Positions 1 to 6,501 of a stretch of 13,909 nt of DNA are shown one piece after another; position 1 is the first letter of the stretch, and every line of letters starts with the position of its first letter. The notes beneath the pieces were generated by a model. It saw nothing but the letters and a program-made list of their open reading frames with translations, ran no database searches and was not told the DNA's origin. The stretch comes from Bacillota bacterium (GTDB lineage: Bacteria; Bacillota; Clostridia; Peptostreptococcales; Anaerovoracaceae): assembly GCA_017543805.1 (NCBI GenBank), contig JAFYFK010000076.1, forward strand, positions 1 through 13,909. Direction: 5' to 3'. Made by a program: the position numbers and the translations under genes.

Positions 1-135
1 CGCGAGATGGAGGGAAAAGCCGAGATAGACGTTATAAATATCATCTACGGATGCCTCCAGACCAATGAGGAATACCGCCCCGGAAAGCCTGTAAAAGTCT
101 ATATTTCAGAGGCTCCGGGCTCCGGGAAAAACTGA
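1..135 (+). CDS. C-terminal end of an unidentified protein (partial)
   Basis: Frame 1 is open from the first base to a TGA at 133-135, giving the last 44 residues of a protein that starts outside the window. The visible tail contains an EIDVINIIYGC segment and ends in a short Gly/Ser/Lys-rich stretch (PGSGKN). I do not recognise the family. It is not the usual RsmG tail that often precedes parA in Bacillota. A 39-nt gap holding a parS site separates it from the HD-domain gene, and no terminator is visible there, so it is probably the preceding member of the same transcription unit. Confidence 0.6.
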   Translation, partial: REMEGKAEIDVINIIYGCLQTNEEYRPGKPVKVYISEAPGSGKN

Positions 136-146
136 GCGCGGGAAAA

Positions 147-162
147 TGTTTCACGTGAAACA
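147..162. promoter_or_regulatory. parS: parS centromere site 1
   Basis: The 16-bp perfect palindrome TGTTTCACGTGAAACA matches the Bacillus subtilis parS consensus, the nucleation site for ParB (Spo0J) loading. It lies in the 39-nt gap between the partial gene and the HD-domain gene, only one base upstream of the AGGAGA Shine-Dalgarno (164-169). It is therefore also in the mRNA, where it could fold as a 6-bp stem with an ACGT loop. Cognate parA and parB genes are about 3 kb downstream. Confidence 0.95.
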
Positions 163-174
163 CAGGAGAAAGAG

Positions 175-708
175 ATGGACCGGAGAAAACAGCTCGACGC
201 GCTTTGCGCCGATATGACGGCGCATGACGTCGGAGATCCCAAAAGGATACAGCATTTTATAAAGGTGAGCGCGTTTGCCGCGCTGATAGCAAGGGAAGAA
301 GGCCTGGACGAACACACGCAGTTTCTTCTGGAGGCTGTCGGTTATATACATGATATAGGAATACGTCTGGCGGAGCAGAAGTACGGTTACCAGAACGGAA
401 AGCTGCAAGAGGAGCTGGGGCCGGAAGCGGCAAGGAAAATGCTCGAAAAGAACGGTTTTGAAGCTTCCGACATCGACCGTATATGCTGGCTCGTGGCGCA
501 TCATCACAGCTATGATGACATTCAGGGCGACGACTATCAGATCCTTGTCGAGGCAGATTTTCTGGTAAATCTTATGGAACGCGGCTCGGACCGCGAGACC
601 TGCCGCGTAACATATGATAAATACTTCAAGACGGAAGCGGGAAAGCGCATATGCCGTACGATGTTCCTTGAGGACAGGGGCTTTGAAATGCCCCGGAAGG
701 AGGGGTAA
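175..708 (+). CDS. HD-domain phosphohydrolase
   Basis: This is a 177-residue cytoplasmic protein of the HD/PDEase metal-dependent phosphohydrolase superfamily. The metal-binding signature is complete: H27, then the H59-D60 pair in YIHDIG, a histidine cluster H109-H111 in AHHHSYDD, and a distal aspartate D128 in VEADFLV. The ATG at 175 is preceded by AGGAGA with a spacing of 6 nt. Members of this small single-domain type hydrolyse nucleotides or other phosphate esters, but the substrate cannot be read from the sequence. The gene is followed 1 nt later by the next start codon, so translation is probably coupled to the flavodoxin-fold oxidoreductase and Nudix genes. That grouping is compatible with a small-molecule clean-up or salvage role, which is only an inference. 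Confidence 0.85.
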   Translation: MDRRKQLDALCADMTAHDVGDPKRIQHFIKVSAFAALIAREEGLDEHTQFLLEAVGYIHDIGIRLAEQKYGYQNGKLQEELGPEAARKMLEKNGFEASDIDRICWLVAHHHSYDDIQGDDYQILVEADFLVNLMERGSDRETCRVTYDKYFKTEAGKRICRTMFLEDRGFEMPRKEG

Positions 709-709
709 T

Positions 710-1267
710 ATGGTCCTATACGTCAATTCCTGTGTCCGCGAGGATTCGCGCACGGACAGGCTTGCCCGGTATCTGCTGGATAAGCTTGGCGGAGAATACG
801 AAGAGCTGAAGCTGGAAACGCTTGATTTTCCAAAGGCTGACGGGGATTTTCTTAAATGGCGGGATTCCTGTATAGCCGCGGGGGATTATTCTTCCGGATT
901 GTTTGATCCGGCAAAATCTTTTGCGGCTGCCGATATTGTAGTCATATCGGCTCCGTTCTGGGATCTGTCGTTCCCGGCGGCTCTTAAGCAGTATTTTGAA
1001 CAGATAAACGTTCTTGGGATCACTTTTGTGTATTCTCCGGAAGGAGTACCGCAGGGACTTTGCAAAGCAAAGAAGCTGTATTATGTTACGACCGCCGGAG
1101 GCCCGGTGTTTTCAACGGATTTCGGATTCGGATACGTTGAATCCCTTGCTAAGGGCTATTACGGGATCCCCGAGACAAGGCTCATTATGGCGGAAGGGCT
1201 GGATATCCAGGGCGCGGACGCGGAGGCTATACTTAAAGGAACTCAGGAACAGATCGATAGCCTGTAG
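710..1267 (+). CDS. Flavodoxin-fold NAD(P)H-dependent oxidoreductase
   Basis: This is a 185-residue protein with the fold of NAD(P)H:quinone reductases and FMN-dependent azoreductases (AzoR type). It opens with a short beta strand and a phosphate-binding loop-like segment (VNSCVREDSRTDRLA), followed by ADIVVISAPFWDLSFPAALKQYF. That second segment matches the AzoR/NQO motif in which a hydrophobic strand leads to a P-x-W/L-N/D-F-x-x-P-A-x-L-K-x-x-D/E signature. A later TTAGG segment (YYVTTAGGPVF) fits the second flavin-contacting loop. It should bind FMN and reduce quinones, azo compounds or nitro compounds with NAD(P)H. The start at 710 is chosen because AGGAGG lies 6 nt upstream. An upstream in-frame ATG at 614 would lie inside the HD gene. 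The stop is TAG, with an in-frame TAA seven codons later. Confidence 0.85.
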   Translation: MVLYVNSCVREDSRTDRLARYLLDKLGGEYEELKLETLDFPKADGDFLKWRDSCIAAGDYSSGLFDPAKSFAAADIVVISAPFWDLSFPAALKQYFEQINVLGITFVYSPEGVPQGLCKAKKLYYVTTAGGPVFSTDFGFGYVESLAKGYYGIPETRLIMAEGLDIQGADAEAILKGTQEQIDSL

Positions 1268-1299
1268 CGCAAGCCGGAAATCCGGTAAAGAGAAGGTTT

Positions 1300-1800
1300 A
1301 TGGAGAAAGATGTACCGGGCGGAGCCCCGGATATGTGCGTTCCCTGCGGGGAAGGACTGATAAATATAAGAGTCGGCGCGGTAATAATTAAAGACGGAAA
1401 GTTTTTAATGGTCGCGAGCGATTTTTTCGACTATGTTTACTCTGTCGGAGGCCGCGTCAAGTTCGGCGAGACCGCGGAAGAGGCGGTAGTCAGAGAAGTA
1501 GAGGAAGAGACAGGGGCAAGGCTTGAGATCGACAGGCTGGGATTTGTCCTTGAGTGCTATTTTACAGGCGACAGCGGTCCCGCAAAGGGAAAGCTCGTAT
1601 ACGAGCCGTCACTGTATTTCTACATGAAGGTTCCGGATGATTTTGAACCTGTCTGCACAAGCCTCGCGATCGACGGAAGCCGGGAACACCTCGAATGGAT
1701 ACCGATCGGCTCTGACCGGAAAATGTTCCCCCAGTTCTTTGCCGAAGAGCTGAAACACCCTGCAAACACTGTAAAACACATCGTTTCTGACGAGCGCTGA
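1300..1800 (+). CDS. Nudix hydrolase
   Basis: This is a 166-residue protein with a perfect Nudix box, G-x5-E-x7-R-E-U-x-E-E-x-G-U: G51, E57, R65-E66, E69-E70, G72 and a hydrophobic A73. The glutamates coordinate the divalent metals that cleave a nucleoside diphosphate linked to another moiety. An N-terminal strand (INIRVGAVIIKDGKFLMV) precedes the box as usual. The ATG at 1300 has an AGAAGG element a few bases upstream; an alternative ATG at 1333 would trim 11 residues and leave the fold intact. The C-terminal half carries WIPIGS and FPQFFAEEL segments typical of single-domain MutT-like proteins. Substrate is unknown. It sits 32 nt after the oxidoreductase and 34 nt before the GNAT gene, consistent with one operon. 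Confidence 0.93.
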   Translation: MEKDVPGGAPDMCVPCGEGLINIRVGAVIIKDGKFLMVASDFFDYVYSVGGRVKFGETAEEAVVREVEEETGARLEIDRLGFVLECYFTGDSGPAKGKLVYEPSLYFYMKVPDDFEPVCTSLAIDGSREHLEWIPIGSDRKMFPQFFAEELKHPANTVKHIVSDER

Positions 1801-1809
1801 ATCACAGAA

Positions 1810-1825
1810 TGTTTCACGTGAAACA
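1810..1825. promoter_or_regulatory. parS: parS centromere site 2
   Basis: A second exact TGTTTCACGTGAAACA, extended by one flanking base pair to an 18-bp palindrome (1809-1826). It occupies most of the 34-nt gap between the Nudix stop and the GNAT start, just upstream of the weak AGGA ribosome binding site at 1829-1832. It lies about 1.66 kb from site 1 and 1.1 kb from site 3, within the distance over which ParB is known to spread. Confidence 0.95.
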
Positions 1826-1834
1826 TCCAGGACC

Positions 1835-2896
1835 ATGAAAGAAGACATCATTATCAGGACGGTGTATCCGGAGGACGCGGAGAGACTGTCGGAAATATAT
1901 AAATACTATGTGGAGAACACCGCGGTAAGCTTTGAATGCGAAGCCCCGTCGGCGGAGGAATTTCTCGCGCGGATGAATAAGATCCGGAGGTTTTATCCGT
2001 ATTTCGCTGCAGAAAAGGACGGCCGAATAACAGGCTACGCATACGCGCACGCTTATAACGAGAGGGCCGCGTATATACGCTGCGCGGAGCTGACGATATA
2101 TCTCGACAGGGATTTCCGCGGGCAGGGCCTGGGGCGGAAGCTCTACGAAGCGCTGGAAAACGCGCTCGGGAGCATGGGCATCCTGGATCTCTACGCGCTG
2201 GTCGCTTATCCTCCCCAAGAGGACGAATATCTTTCGGAAAACAGCTTCCGGTTCCACGAAAGCCTTGGTTTTACAAAGGTCGGGCATCTTCGCCGCGCAG
2301 GCTTTAAATTCGGACGCTGGTACGATACGACTATTATGGGGAAGCAGATCGGAGAACATGTTCCGGACGCTTCCGAAGTGCTTCCTTATCCGGAGTCAGC
2401 CCTGAAATTCCGCCGCGCGGATGAAGGCGACATAGACGAGGTCCTGGAAATGCTGCGTTCCGCAAGGCGCAGGCTGGACGCCCAGAACATACATATGTGG
2501 GACGACAGTTACCCGAACCGCGCTGTTCTGGAAGACGATGTCGCGGCCGGGAACCTGTTCGTCGGCGAGCTCTGCGGCGCGGTCGCGGTATGTTATGTGA
2601 TAAACGACTGGTGCGACGGGGATTACGCGCTGGGCAAATGGCAGTATCCCGGCACCCGTTACCGCTTCGGCCACAGGCTTTGCGTGGATCCGCGCCTTCA
2701 GGGCCTCGGGCTGGCGAACGTAACGATGAAGCATGTCGAGGAGCAGCTGCGCGCTGACGGCGTGGAATCCTTCAGGTTTGAGGCTTTTGCTGACAACGCG
2801 GTATCTCTTTCTCTTTACGAAAAGCACGGATATAAGACAGTCGGCGAGGTACACTGGGACGCCGGCGTCTTTTATCTGATGGAAAAGCTGTTGTGA
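1835..2896 (+). CDS. Tandem-domain GNAT acetyltransferase
   Basis: The 353-residue protein carries two GCN5-related N-acetyltransferase domains. The first (about residues 5-175) resembles phosphinothricin/methionine sulfoximine acetyltransferases (Pat/Bar/YwnH type): IIIRTVYPEDAE start, V31-S32-F33-E34, E85-L86-T87-I88-Y89 strand and the acetyl-CoA loop R95-G-Q-G-L-G100. It closes with FHESLGFTKVGHL and RWYDTTIMGK, as in that family. The second (about 195-353) has FRRADEGDIDEVLEML, the CoA loop R287-L-Q-G-L-G292 and the terminal LYEKHGYKTVGEV motif. Neither substrate can be deduced. Both loops look intact, so both domains could be active. Fusion of two distinct GNAT modules is less common than single-domain proteins. 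The gene lies between parS sites 2 and 3 and is the last member of the upstream operon. Confidence 0.9.
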   Translation: MKEDIIIRTVYPEDAERLSEIYKYYVENTAVSFECEAPSAEEFLARMNKIRRFYPYFAAEKDGRITGYAYAHAYNERAAYIRCAELTIYLDRDFRGQGLGRKLYEALENALGSMGILDLYALVAYPPQEDEYLSENSFRFHESLGFTKVGHLRRAGFKFGRWYDTTIMGKQIGEHVPDASEVLPYPESALKFRRADEGDIDEVLEMLRSARRRLDAQNIHMWDDSYPNRAVLEDDVAAGNLFVGELCGAVAVCYVINDWCDGDYALGKWQYPGTRYRFGHRLCVDPRLQGLGLANVTMKHVEEQLRADGVESFRFEAFADNAVSLSLYEKHGYKTVGEVHWDAGVFYLMEKLL

Positions 2897-2912
2897 CCGC
2901 AAAATTCACAAA

Positions 2913-2928
2913 TGTTTCACGTGAAACA
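2913..2928. promoter_or_regulatory. parS: parS centromere site 3
   Basis: Third exact TGTTTCACGTGAAACA. Here the symmetry extends to 22 bp (2910-2931, AAA and TTT flanks). It is 150 bp upstream of the parA start, 17 nt after the GNAT stop, and directly upstream of the hairpin and TATAAT element at 2954-2985. Its placement means ParB loaded here could influence parAB transcription. Confidence 0.95.
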
Positions 2929-2953
2929 TTTAACTAAACAGTAGCAATAAAAC

Positions 2954-2993
2954 GCCGCGCGTACTATAATATAAGTGCGCGCGGTCTTTATGT
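2954..2993 (+). terminator. GC-rich hairpin between the GNAT gene and parA, with a TATAAT in its loop
   Basis: CCGCGCGTAC (2955-2964) pairs with GTGCGCGCGG (2975-2984) in a 10-bp stem with one T-G wobble, enclosing the 10-nt loop TATAATATAA. A short TCTTTAT follows. This fits an intrinsic terminator for the GNAT operon, though the U-run is weak. The loop contains a perfect -10 hexamer (2965-2970), with only a poor -35 (TAGCAA, 2942-2947) at 17-bp spacing. The same DNA may therefore carry the parA promoter. Which role dominates cannot be decided by reading. Confidence 0.45.
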
Positions 2994-3077
2994 CGGCCTG
3001 TTCGAGTAAAACGCGCATAAACCCAGAAAAATCAAGGCTTTGAGCCATACCGGCAATATTCGGAAGGGATGTGTGAT

Positions 3078-3854
3078 ATGGGAAAGGCAATAGCAATATT
3101 CAACCAGAAGGGCGGCGTGGGCAAGACCACCACAAACATCAATCTTGCCGCTTGCCTTGCTCTTAAGGGAAAGAGAGTGCTTGTCCTCGACCTCGACCCG
3201 CAGGGTAACACCACCAGCGGACTCGGGATCGCAAAGCGCGGGCTTGCGGCGACGAGCTACGACCTTCTCGTGGCTGACGACGTATCTCCGGAAAACGTTA
3301 TCCTCAGGACCAGCGTCGAGGGGCTGGATATAATCCCCGCGAGCGTTGATCTTGCGGGCGCGGAGATAGAACTCGTCCGCCTGGAAGGCCGCGAAAAGCG
3401 TCTCAAGAAGGCCCTCGACAAGATAAGGGACAATTACGATTATATATTCATCGACTGTCCGCCGTCGCTGGGACTGCTTACGATCAACGCCCTGACGGCG
3501 GTCGAAAGCGTGCTGATCCCCATACAGTGCGAATTCTACGCGCTGGAGGGCGTCAGCCAGCTGGTTAGCACTATCGAGCTGGTCAGAAAGAGCTTAAACC
3601 CGCAGCTGAGGATACAGGGGGTCATCCTCTCCATGTTCGACGGACGAACAAACCTGTCAATACAGGTCGTCCAGGAGGTAAAGCGCTATTTCGGGGATAA
3701 GCTCTATTCTACAGTGATTCCAAGGAATGTACGTCTTGCTGAGGCTCCGAGCTACGGAAAGTCCATCATAGACTACGACCCGAAATCCAAGGGCGCAAAG
3801 GCTTATATGGCGTTTGCCGACGAATTTCTCGAAGCGGAGGTCCTGAATGGCTAA
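3078..3854 (+). CDS. parA: ParA/Soj chromosome-partitioning ATPase
   Basis: This is a 258-residue deviant-Walker ATPase that acts with ParB and parS in origin segregation and replication control. The deviant Walker A loop KGGVGKTT covers residues 11-18, with both signature lysines (K11 and K16). The A' motif is D38-L-D-P-Q-G43 and Walker B is D126 in FIDCPPSLG. The C-terminal PRNVRLAEAPSYGKSI block is typical of chromosomal Soj proteins, and the length is normal. The start at 3078 (MGKAIAIFNQ) is chosen over the in-frame ATG at 3069: the GAAGGG ribosome binding site (3063-3068) abuts the latter but sits 9 nt from the former, and the family usually begins M-x-K-x-I-A-I. It overlaps parB by 8 nt, indicating coupled translation. 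Confidence 0.97.
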   Translation: MGKAIAIFNQKGGVGKTTTNINLAACLALKGKRVLVLDLDPQGNTTSGLGIAKRGLAATSYDLLVADDVSPENVILRTSVEGLDIIPASVDLAGAEIELVRLEGREKRLKKALDKIRDNYDYIFIDCPPSLGLLTINALTAVESVLIPIQCEFYALEGVSQLVSTIELVRKSLNPQLRIQGVILSMFDGRTNLSIQVVQEVKRYFGDKLYSTVIPRNVRLAEAPSYGKSIIDYDPKSKGAKAYMAFADEFLEAEVLNG

Positions 3855-4839
3855 GACAAAAGGAGGCCTGGGGCGCGGGCTCGACGCGCTCTTCGGCGAC
3901 AGCTTGACAAGCTTCGAGCCGGTCAGCGTAATAGCGCCGGAGGAAAAAGCTCCGGATAAAAAGCCTTCCGGGAAAGCCCCTGCAAAGGGCGCGTCAAAAT
4001 CCGGAGGAAAGACCGCCGCGAAAGCTCCCTCAGCAAAAACAGCTGCAAAGCCCGATGAAAACAGTATAGTTTACATAAAACTGTCCGATATTAAACCCAA
4101 CGCAAAGCAGCCTCGTACAGTGTTCGACCAGGAAGCGTTAAATGAGCTGGCGTCATCCATAAAGGAACACGGCATCATCCAGCCGGTGCTTGTACGCCCC
4201 GCAAAGAAGGGCTTCGAGCTGGTTGCCGGTGAACGCCGCTGGAGAGCGGCCCGGATCGCCGGACTCACCACAGTTCCCGCGATCGTGCGCAGCATAGACG
4301 ACCGTCAGAATATGTTCTACGCGCTTATTGAGAACATGCAGCGCGAAGACCTCAACGCGATCGAAGAAGCGCGCGGCATACGCGAGATCATGGAAAGCTA
4401 CGGACTCAACCAGGAGGACGCCGCAAAATCCATAGGCCGCTCCAGGTCCTATGTCGCAAACTCCCTGAGGCTTCTGAAGCTTCCTGAAGAAGTGCAGAAA
4501 CTCGTGGAGGACAAGGCGCTTTCCGCCGGTCACGCGAGGGTGATAGCCGGCCTGTCCGGAAAAGCCCTGCAGCTTCAGGCCGCTGAAAAAGCTGTTAAGG
4601 AGGGCTGGTCCGTAAGGCAGATAGAAAACTATTCCGCAAAGGGCTCCGGCAAAAAGTCGCGGCGCAGAAAGGCCCGGGACAGGGATGTGGCGGCTATGGA
4701 AGACCGCCTGGCGGAGGTGCTCGGCACCAAGGTGCGCATAAACGGCACCGAAAACCGCGGAAAGCTGGAACTGGATTATTACAGCCGGGAGGAGCTCGAC
4801 AGGCTGCTTGAGCTGCTTCTCGGGGAGCAGGGAGAGTAA
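3847..4839 (+). CDS. parB: ParB/Spo0J centromere-binding CTPase
   Basis: This 330-residue protein has all expected parts. The N-terminal GGLGRGLDALFG motif (residues 6-17) is the segment that stimulates ParA ATPase. Residues about 31-70 form a low-complexity linker of Lys, Ala, Pro and Ser. The ParB/Srx CTPase domain follows (about 73-180) with GERRWRA at 128-134 and ENMQREDLN at 162-170, the two nucleotide-binding boxes of the CTP-dependent clamp. The helix-turn-helix that reads parS begins near L187 (LNQEDAAKSIGRSRSYV). The C-terminal dimerisation region ends in a leucine-rich helix. GGAGG at 3836-3840 is 6 nt upstream of the ATG, inside parA. Three matching parS sites lie 1-3.7 kb upstream. 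The linker makes it longer than B. subtilis Spo0J. Confidence 0.97.
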   Translation: MAKTKGGLGRGLDALFGDSLTSFEPVSVIAPEEKAPDKKPSGKAPAKGASKSGGKTAAKAPSAKTAAKPDENSIVYIKLSDIKPNAKQPRTVFDQEALNELASSIKEHGIIQPVLVRPAKKGFELVAGERRWRAARIAGLTTVPAIVRSIDDRQNMFYALIENMQREDLNAIEEARGIREIMESYGLNQEDAAKSIGRSRSYVANSLRLLKLPEEVQKLVEDKALSAGHARVIAGLSGKALQLQAAEKAVKEGWSVRQIENYSAKGSGKKSRRRKARDRDVAAMEDRLAEVLGTKVRINGTENRGKLELDYYSREELDRLLELLLGEQGE

Positions 4840-4840
4840 A

Positions 4841-6340
4841 ATGAGCGAAAAGTATGTAATTGCAATGGATCAGGGGACTACGAGCTCCCGCTGTATACTG
4901 TTCAACAAGAAGGGCGAGATCTGCAGCGTCGCGCAGAGAGAGTTCCCGCAGATATTCCCCAAGCCGGGCTGGGTCGAGCACGATCCTCTGGCGATATGGT
5001 CGACCCAGATGGGCGTTACCATGGAAGCAATGCAGAAGCTCGAGGTCGGCAGCGACGACGTCGCGGCTATAGGCATCACCAACCAGCGCGAGACTACAGT
5101 CATCTGGGACGCCAAAACCGGAAAGCCGATCTACAACGCTATAGTCTGGCAGTGCAGAAGAACTTCCGAAATGATCCAGAAGCTCAAGGCTGACGGCCTT
5201 GGAGACATGATACGCGAAAAGACCGGACTTGTTCCGGACGCGTATTTCTCCGCGAGCAAGATTGCCTGGATACTCGACCATGTATCAGGGGCCCGCGAAC
5301 GCGCTAAAAAAGGCGAACTCCGCTTCGGGACCATAGACAGCTGGATCATCTGGAACCTCACGGACGGCGCGGTCCACGTGACGGACTACACCAACGCGTC
5401 CAGGACCATGCTCTTCGATATCCACCGTCTCTGCTGGGATCAGGAGATAATGGATTACTTCGGCATTCCGGCGTCCATGCTGCCAGAGGTCAAGCCGTCG
5501 GGCTGCGTATACGGATATACTTCAAAATTCGGCGGAATAATCCCAATCGCCGGCGCCGCCGGAGACCAGCAGGCCGCGCTCTTCGGCCAGTGCTGCTTTA
5601 CTCCGGGCAGCGCCAAATGCACCTACGGAACAGGCGCGTTTATGCTTATGAATACCGGGGACGAGCCGGTGGCTTCAAGGAACGGGCTGCTGACGACCAT
5701 GGCCGCCAATACCGACGACAGGCCGCAGTACGCGCTCGAGGGCAGCGTCTTTGTTGCCGGCGCCGCCATACAGTGGCTGCGCGACGGCCTGCGCATGCTC
5801 AAGACATCTCCACAGTCTGAGGAATACTGCACTTCCGTGCCGGACACCGCCGGCGTATATGTAGTGCCGGCCTTTACCGGAATGGGCGCGCCGTACTGGA
5901 ACCAGTTTGCCCGCGGCACCGTGGTCGGTCTTACGAGAGGCGCGGAAAAAGAGCATTTTGTGCGCGCGGTGGTGGAATCCCTCGCGTACCAGACCAACGA
6001 CCTTCTGTCCGCGATGAAGGACGATTCCGGGCTCAGCCTGCCGTCGCTGCAGGTTGACGGCGGAGCCAGCGCAAACAACTTCCTTATGCAGTTCCAGTCA
6101 GACATTTCGGACGCCCGCATCAGGCGGCCCAACTGCATTGAGACGACGGCCCTCGGCGCGGCGTACCTGGCCGGTCTTTCCGTCGGCTACTGGAAGGACA
6201 GGGACGAGATCCGCGACAACTGGGGACTCAACAGGGAATTCTCGCCGTCGATCGGAAGCGAAAAGCGCAGAGAACTGCTTAAGGGCTGGAAAAAGGCGAT
6301 AAAATGCGCGCTTTACTGGGCGCAGGACGACGAAGAATAA
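4841..6340 (+). CDS. glpK: Glycerol kinase
   Basis: GlpK phosphorylates glycerol to sn-glycerol 3-phosphate with ATP in the cytoplasm, feeding phospholipid synthesis or glycolysis. The 499-residue length is standard. The phosphate loop is D10-Q-G-T-T-S-S-R17. Glycerol-binding residues fall at the same numbers as in E. coli GlpK: R83-E84 in TNQRET, and Y135 in DAYFSASK; the catalytic aspartate is D242 in GAAGDQQAALFGQ. GTGAFMLMNTG and GGASANNFL are the adenine and FGGY signature regions. The start at 4841 follows GGAG at 6 nt; an in-frame ATG at 4808 lies inside parB. It begins 1 nt after the parB stop, so it is almost certainly co-transcribed with parAB, which is unusual because glpK normally sits with glpF or glpD. 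The loop before D242 has no histidine equivalent to the PTS-phosphorylated His232 of enterococcal GlpK. Confidence 0.97.
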   Translation: MSEKYVIAMDQGTTSSRCILFNKKGEICSVAQREFPQIFPKPGWVEHDPLAIWSTQMGVTMEAMQKLEVGSDDVAAIGITNQRETTVIWDAKTGKPIYNAIVWQCRRTSEMIQKLKADGLGDMIREKTGLVPDAYFSASKIAWILDHVSGARERAKKGELRFGTIDSWIIWNLTDGAVHVTDYTNASRTMLFDIHRLCWDQEIMDYFGIPASMLPEVKPSGCVYGYTSKFGGIIPIAGAAGDQQAALFGQCCFTPGSAKCTYGTGAFMLMNTGDEPVASRNGLLTTMAANTDDRPQYALEGSVFVAGAAIQWLRDGLRMLKTSPQSEEYCTSVPDTAGVYVVPAFTGMGAPYWNQFARGTVVGLTRGAEKEHFVRAVVESLAYQTNDLLSAMKDDSGLSLPSLQVDGGASANNFLMQFQSDISDARIRRPNCIETTALGAAYLAGLSVGYWKDRDEIRDNWGLNREFSPSIGSEKRRELLKGWKKAIKCALYWAQDDEE

Positions 6341-6406
6341 CAGAGACAGTGCCGTCAGGCTTGGGCCGCAAGGATATCCGCTGACTGAGGATAATAACTT
6401 TTTGTT

Positions 6407-6434
6407 TTGACACTTTCTGAAAACCGCTTGAAAT
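6407..6434 (+). promoter_or_regulatory. Possible promoter for the small gene at 6502
   Basis: A perfect -35 TTGACA (6407-6412) is followed after 16 bp by TGAAAT (6429-6434), a 4/6 match to TATAAT. It overlaps the glpK terminator: the -10 lies at the end of the 5' arm, so a transcript starting about 6441 would not contain the complete hairpin. The spacing is short and the -10 weak, so this is tentative. Confidence 0.35.
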
Positions 6435-6458
6435 AAAGCGGTTTTCTGTTATTTTTTG
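6419..6458 (+). terminator. Intrinsic terminator after glpK
   Basis: GAAAACCGCTT (6419-6429) and AAGCGGTTTTC (6436-6446) form a perfect 11-bp stem with a 6-nt loop, followed by TGTTATTTTTT. This closes the parA-parB-glpK unit. The preceding 6341-6418 stretch holds only a small possible hairpin (CTTG-GGCCG-CAAG) and no gene. Confidence 0.9.
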
Positions 6459-6501
6459 CTTTGCTGCGTCCGCTTTTTATCACTAAAAGGAGAATAAAAA
6501 G

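Noticed and set aside
3069..3080. Upstream in-frame ATG of parA at 3069
   Set aside because: The GAAGGG ribosome binding site directly abuts it with no spacing, while the ATG at 3078 has 9 nt spacing and the usual Soj N-terminus.
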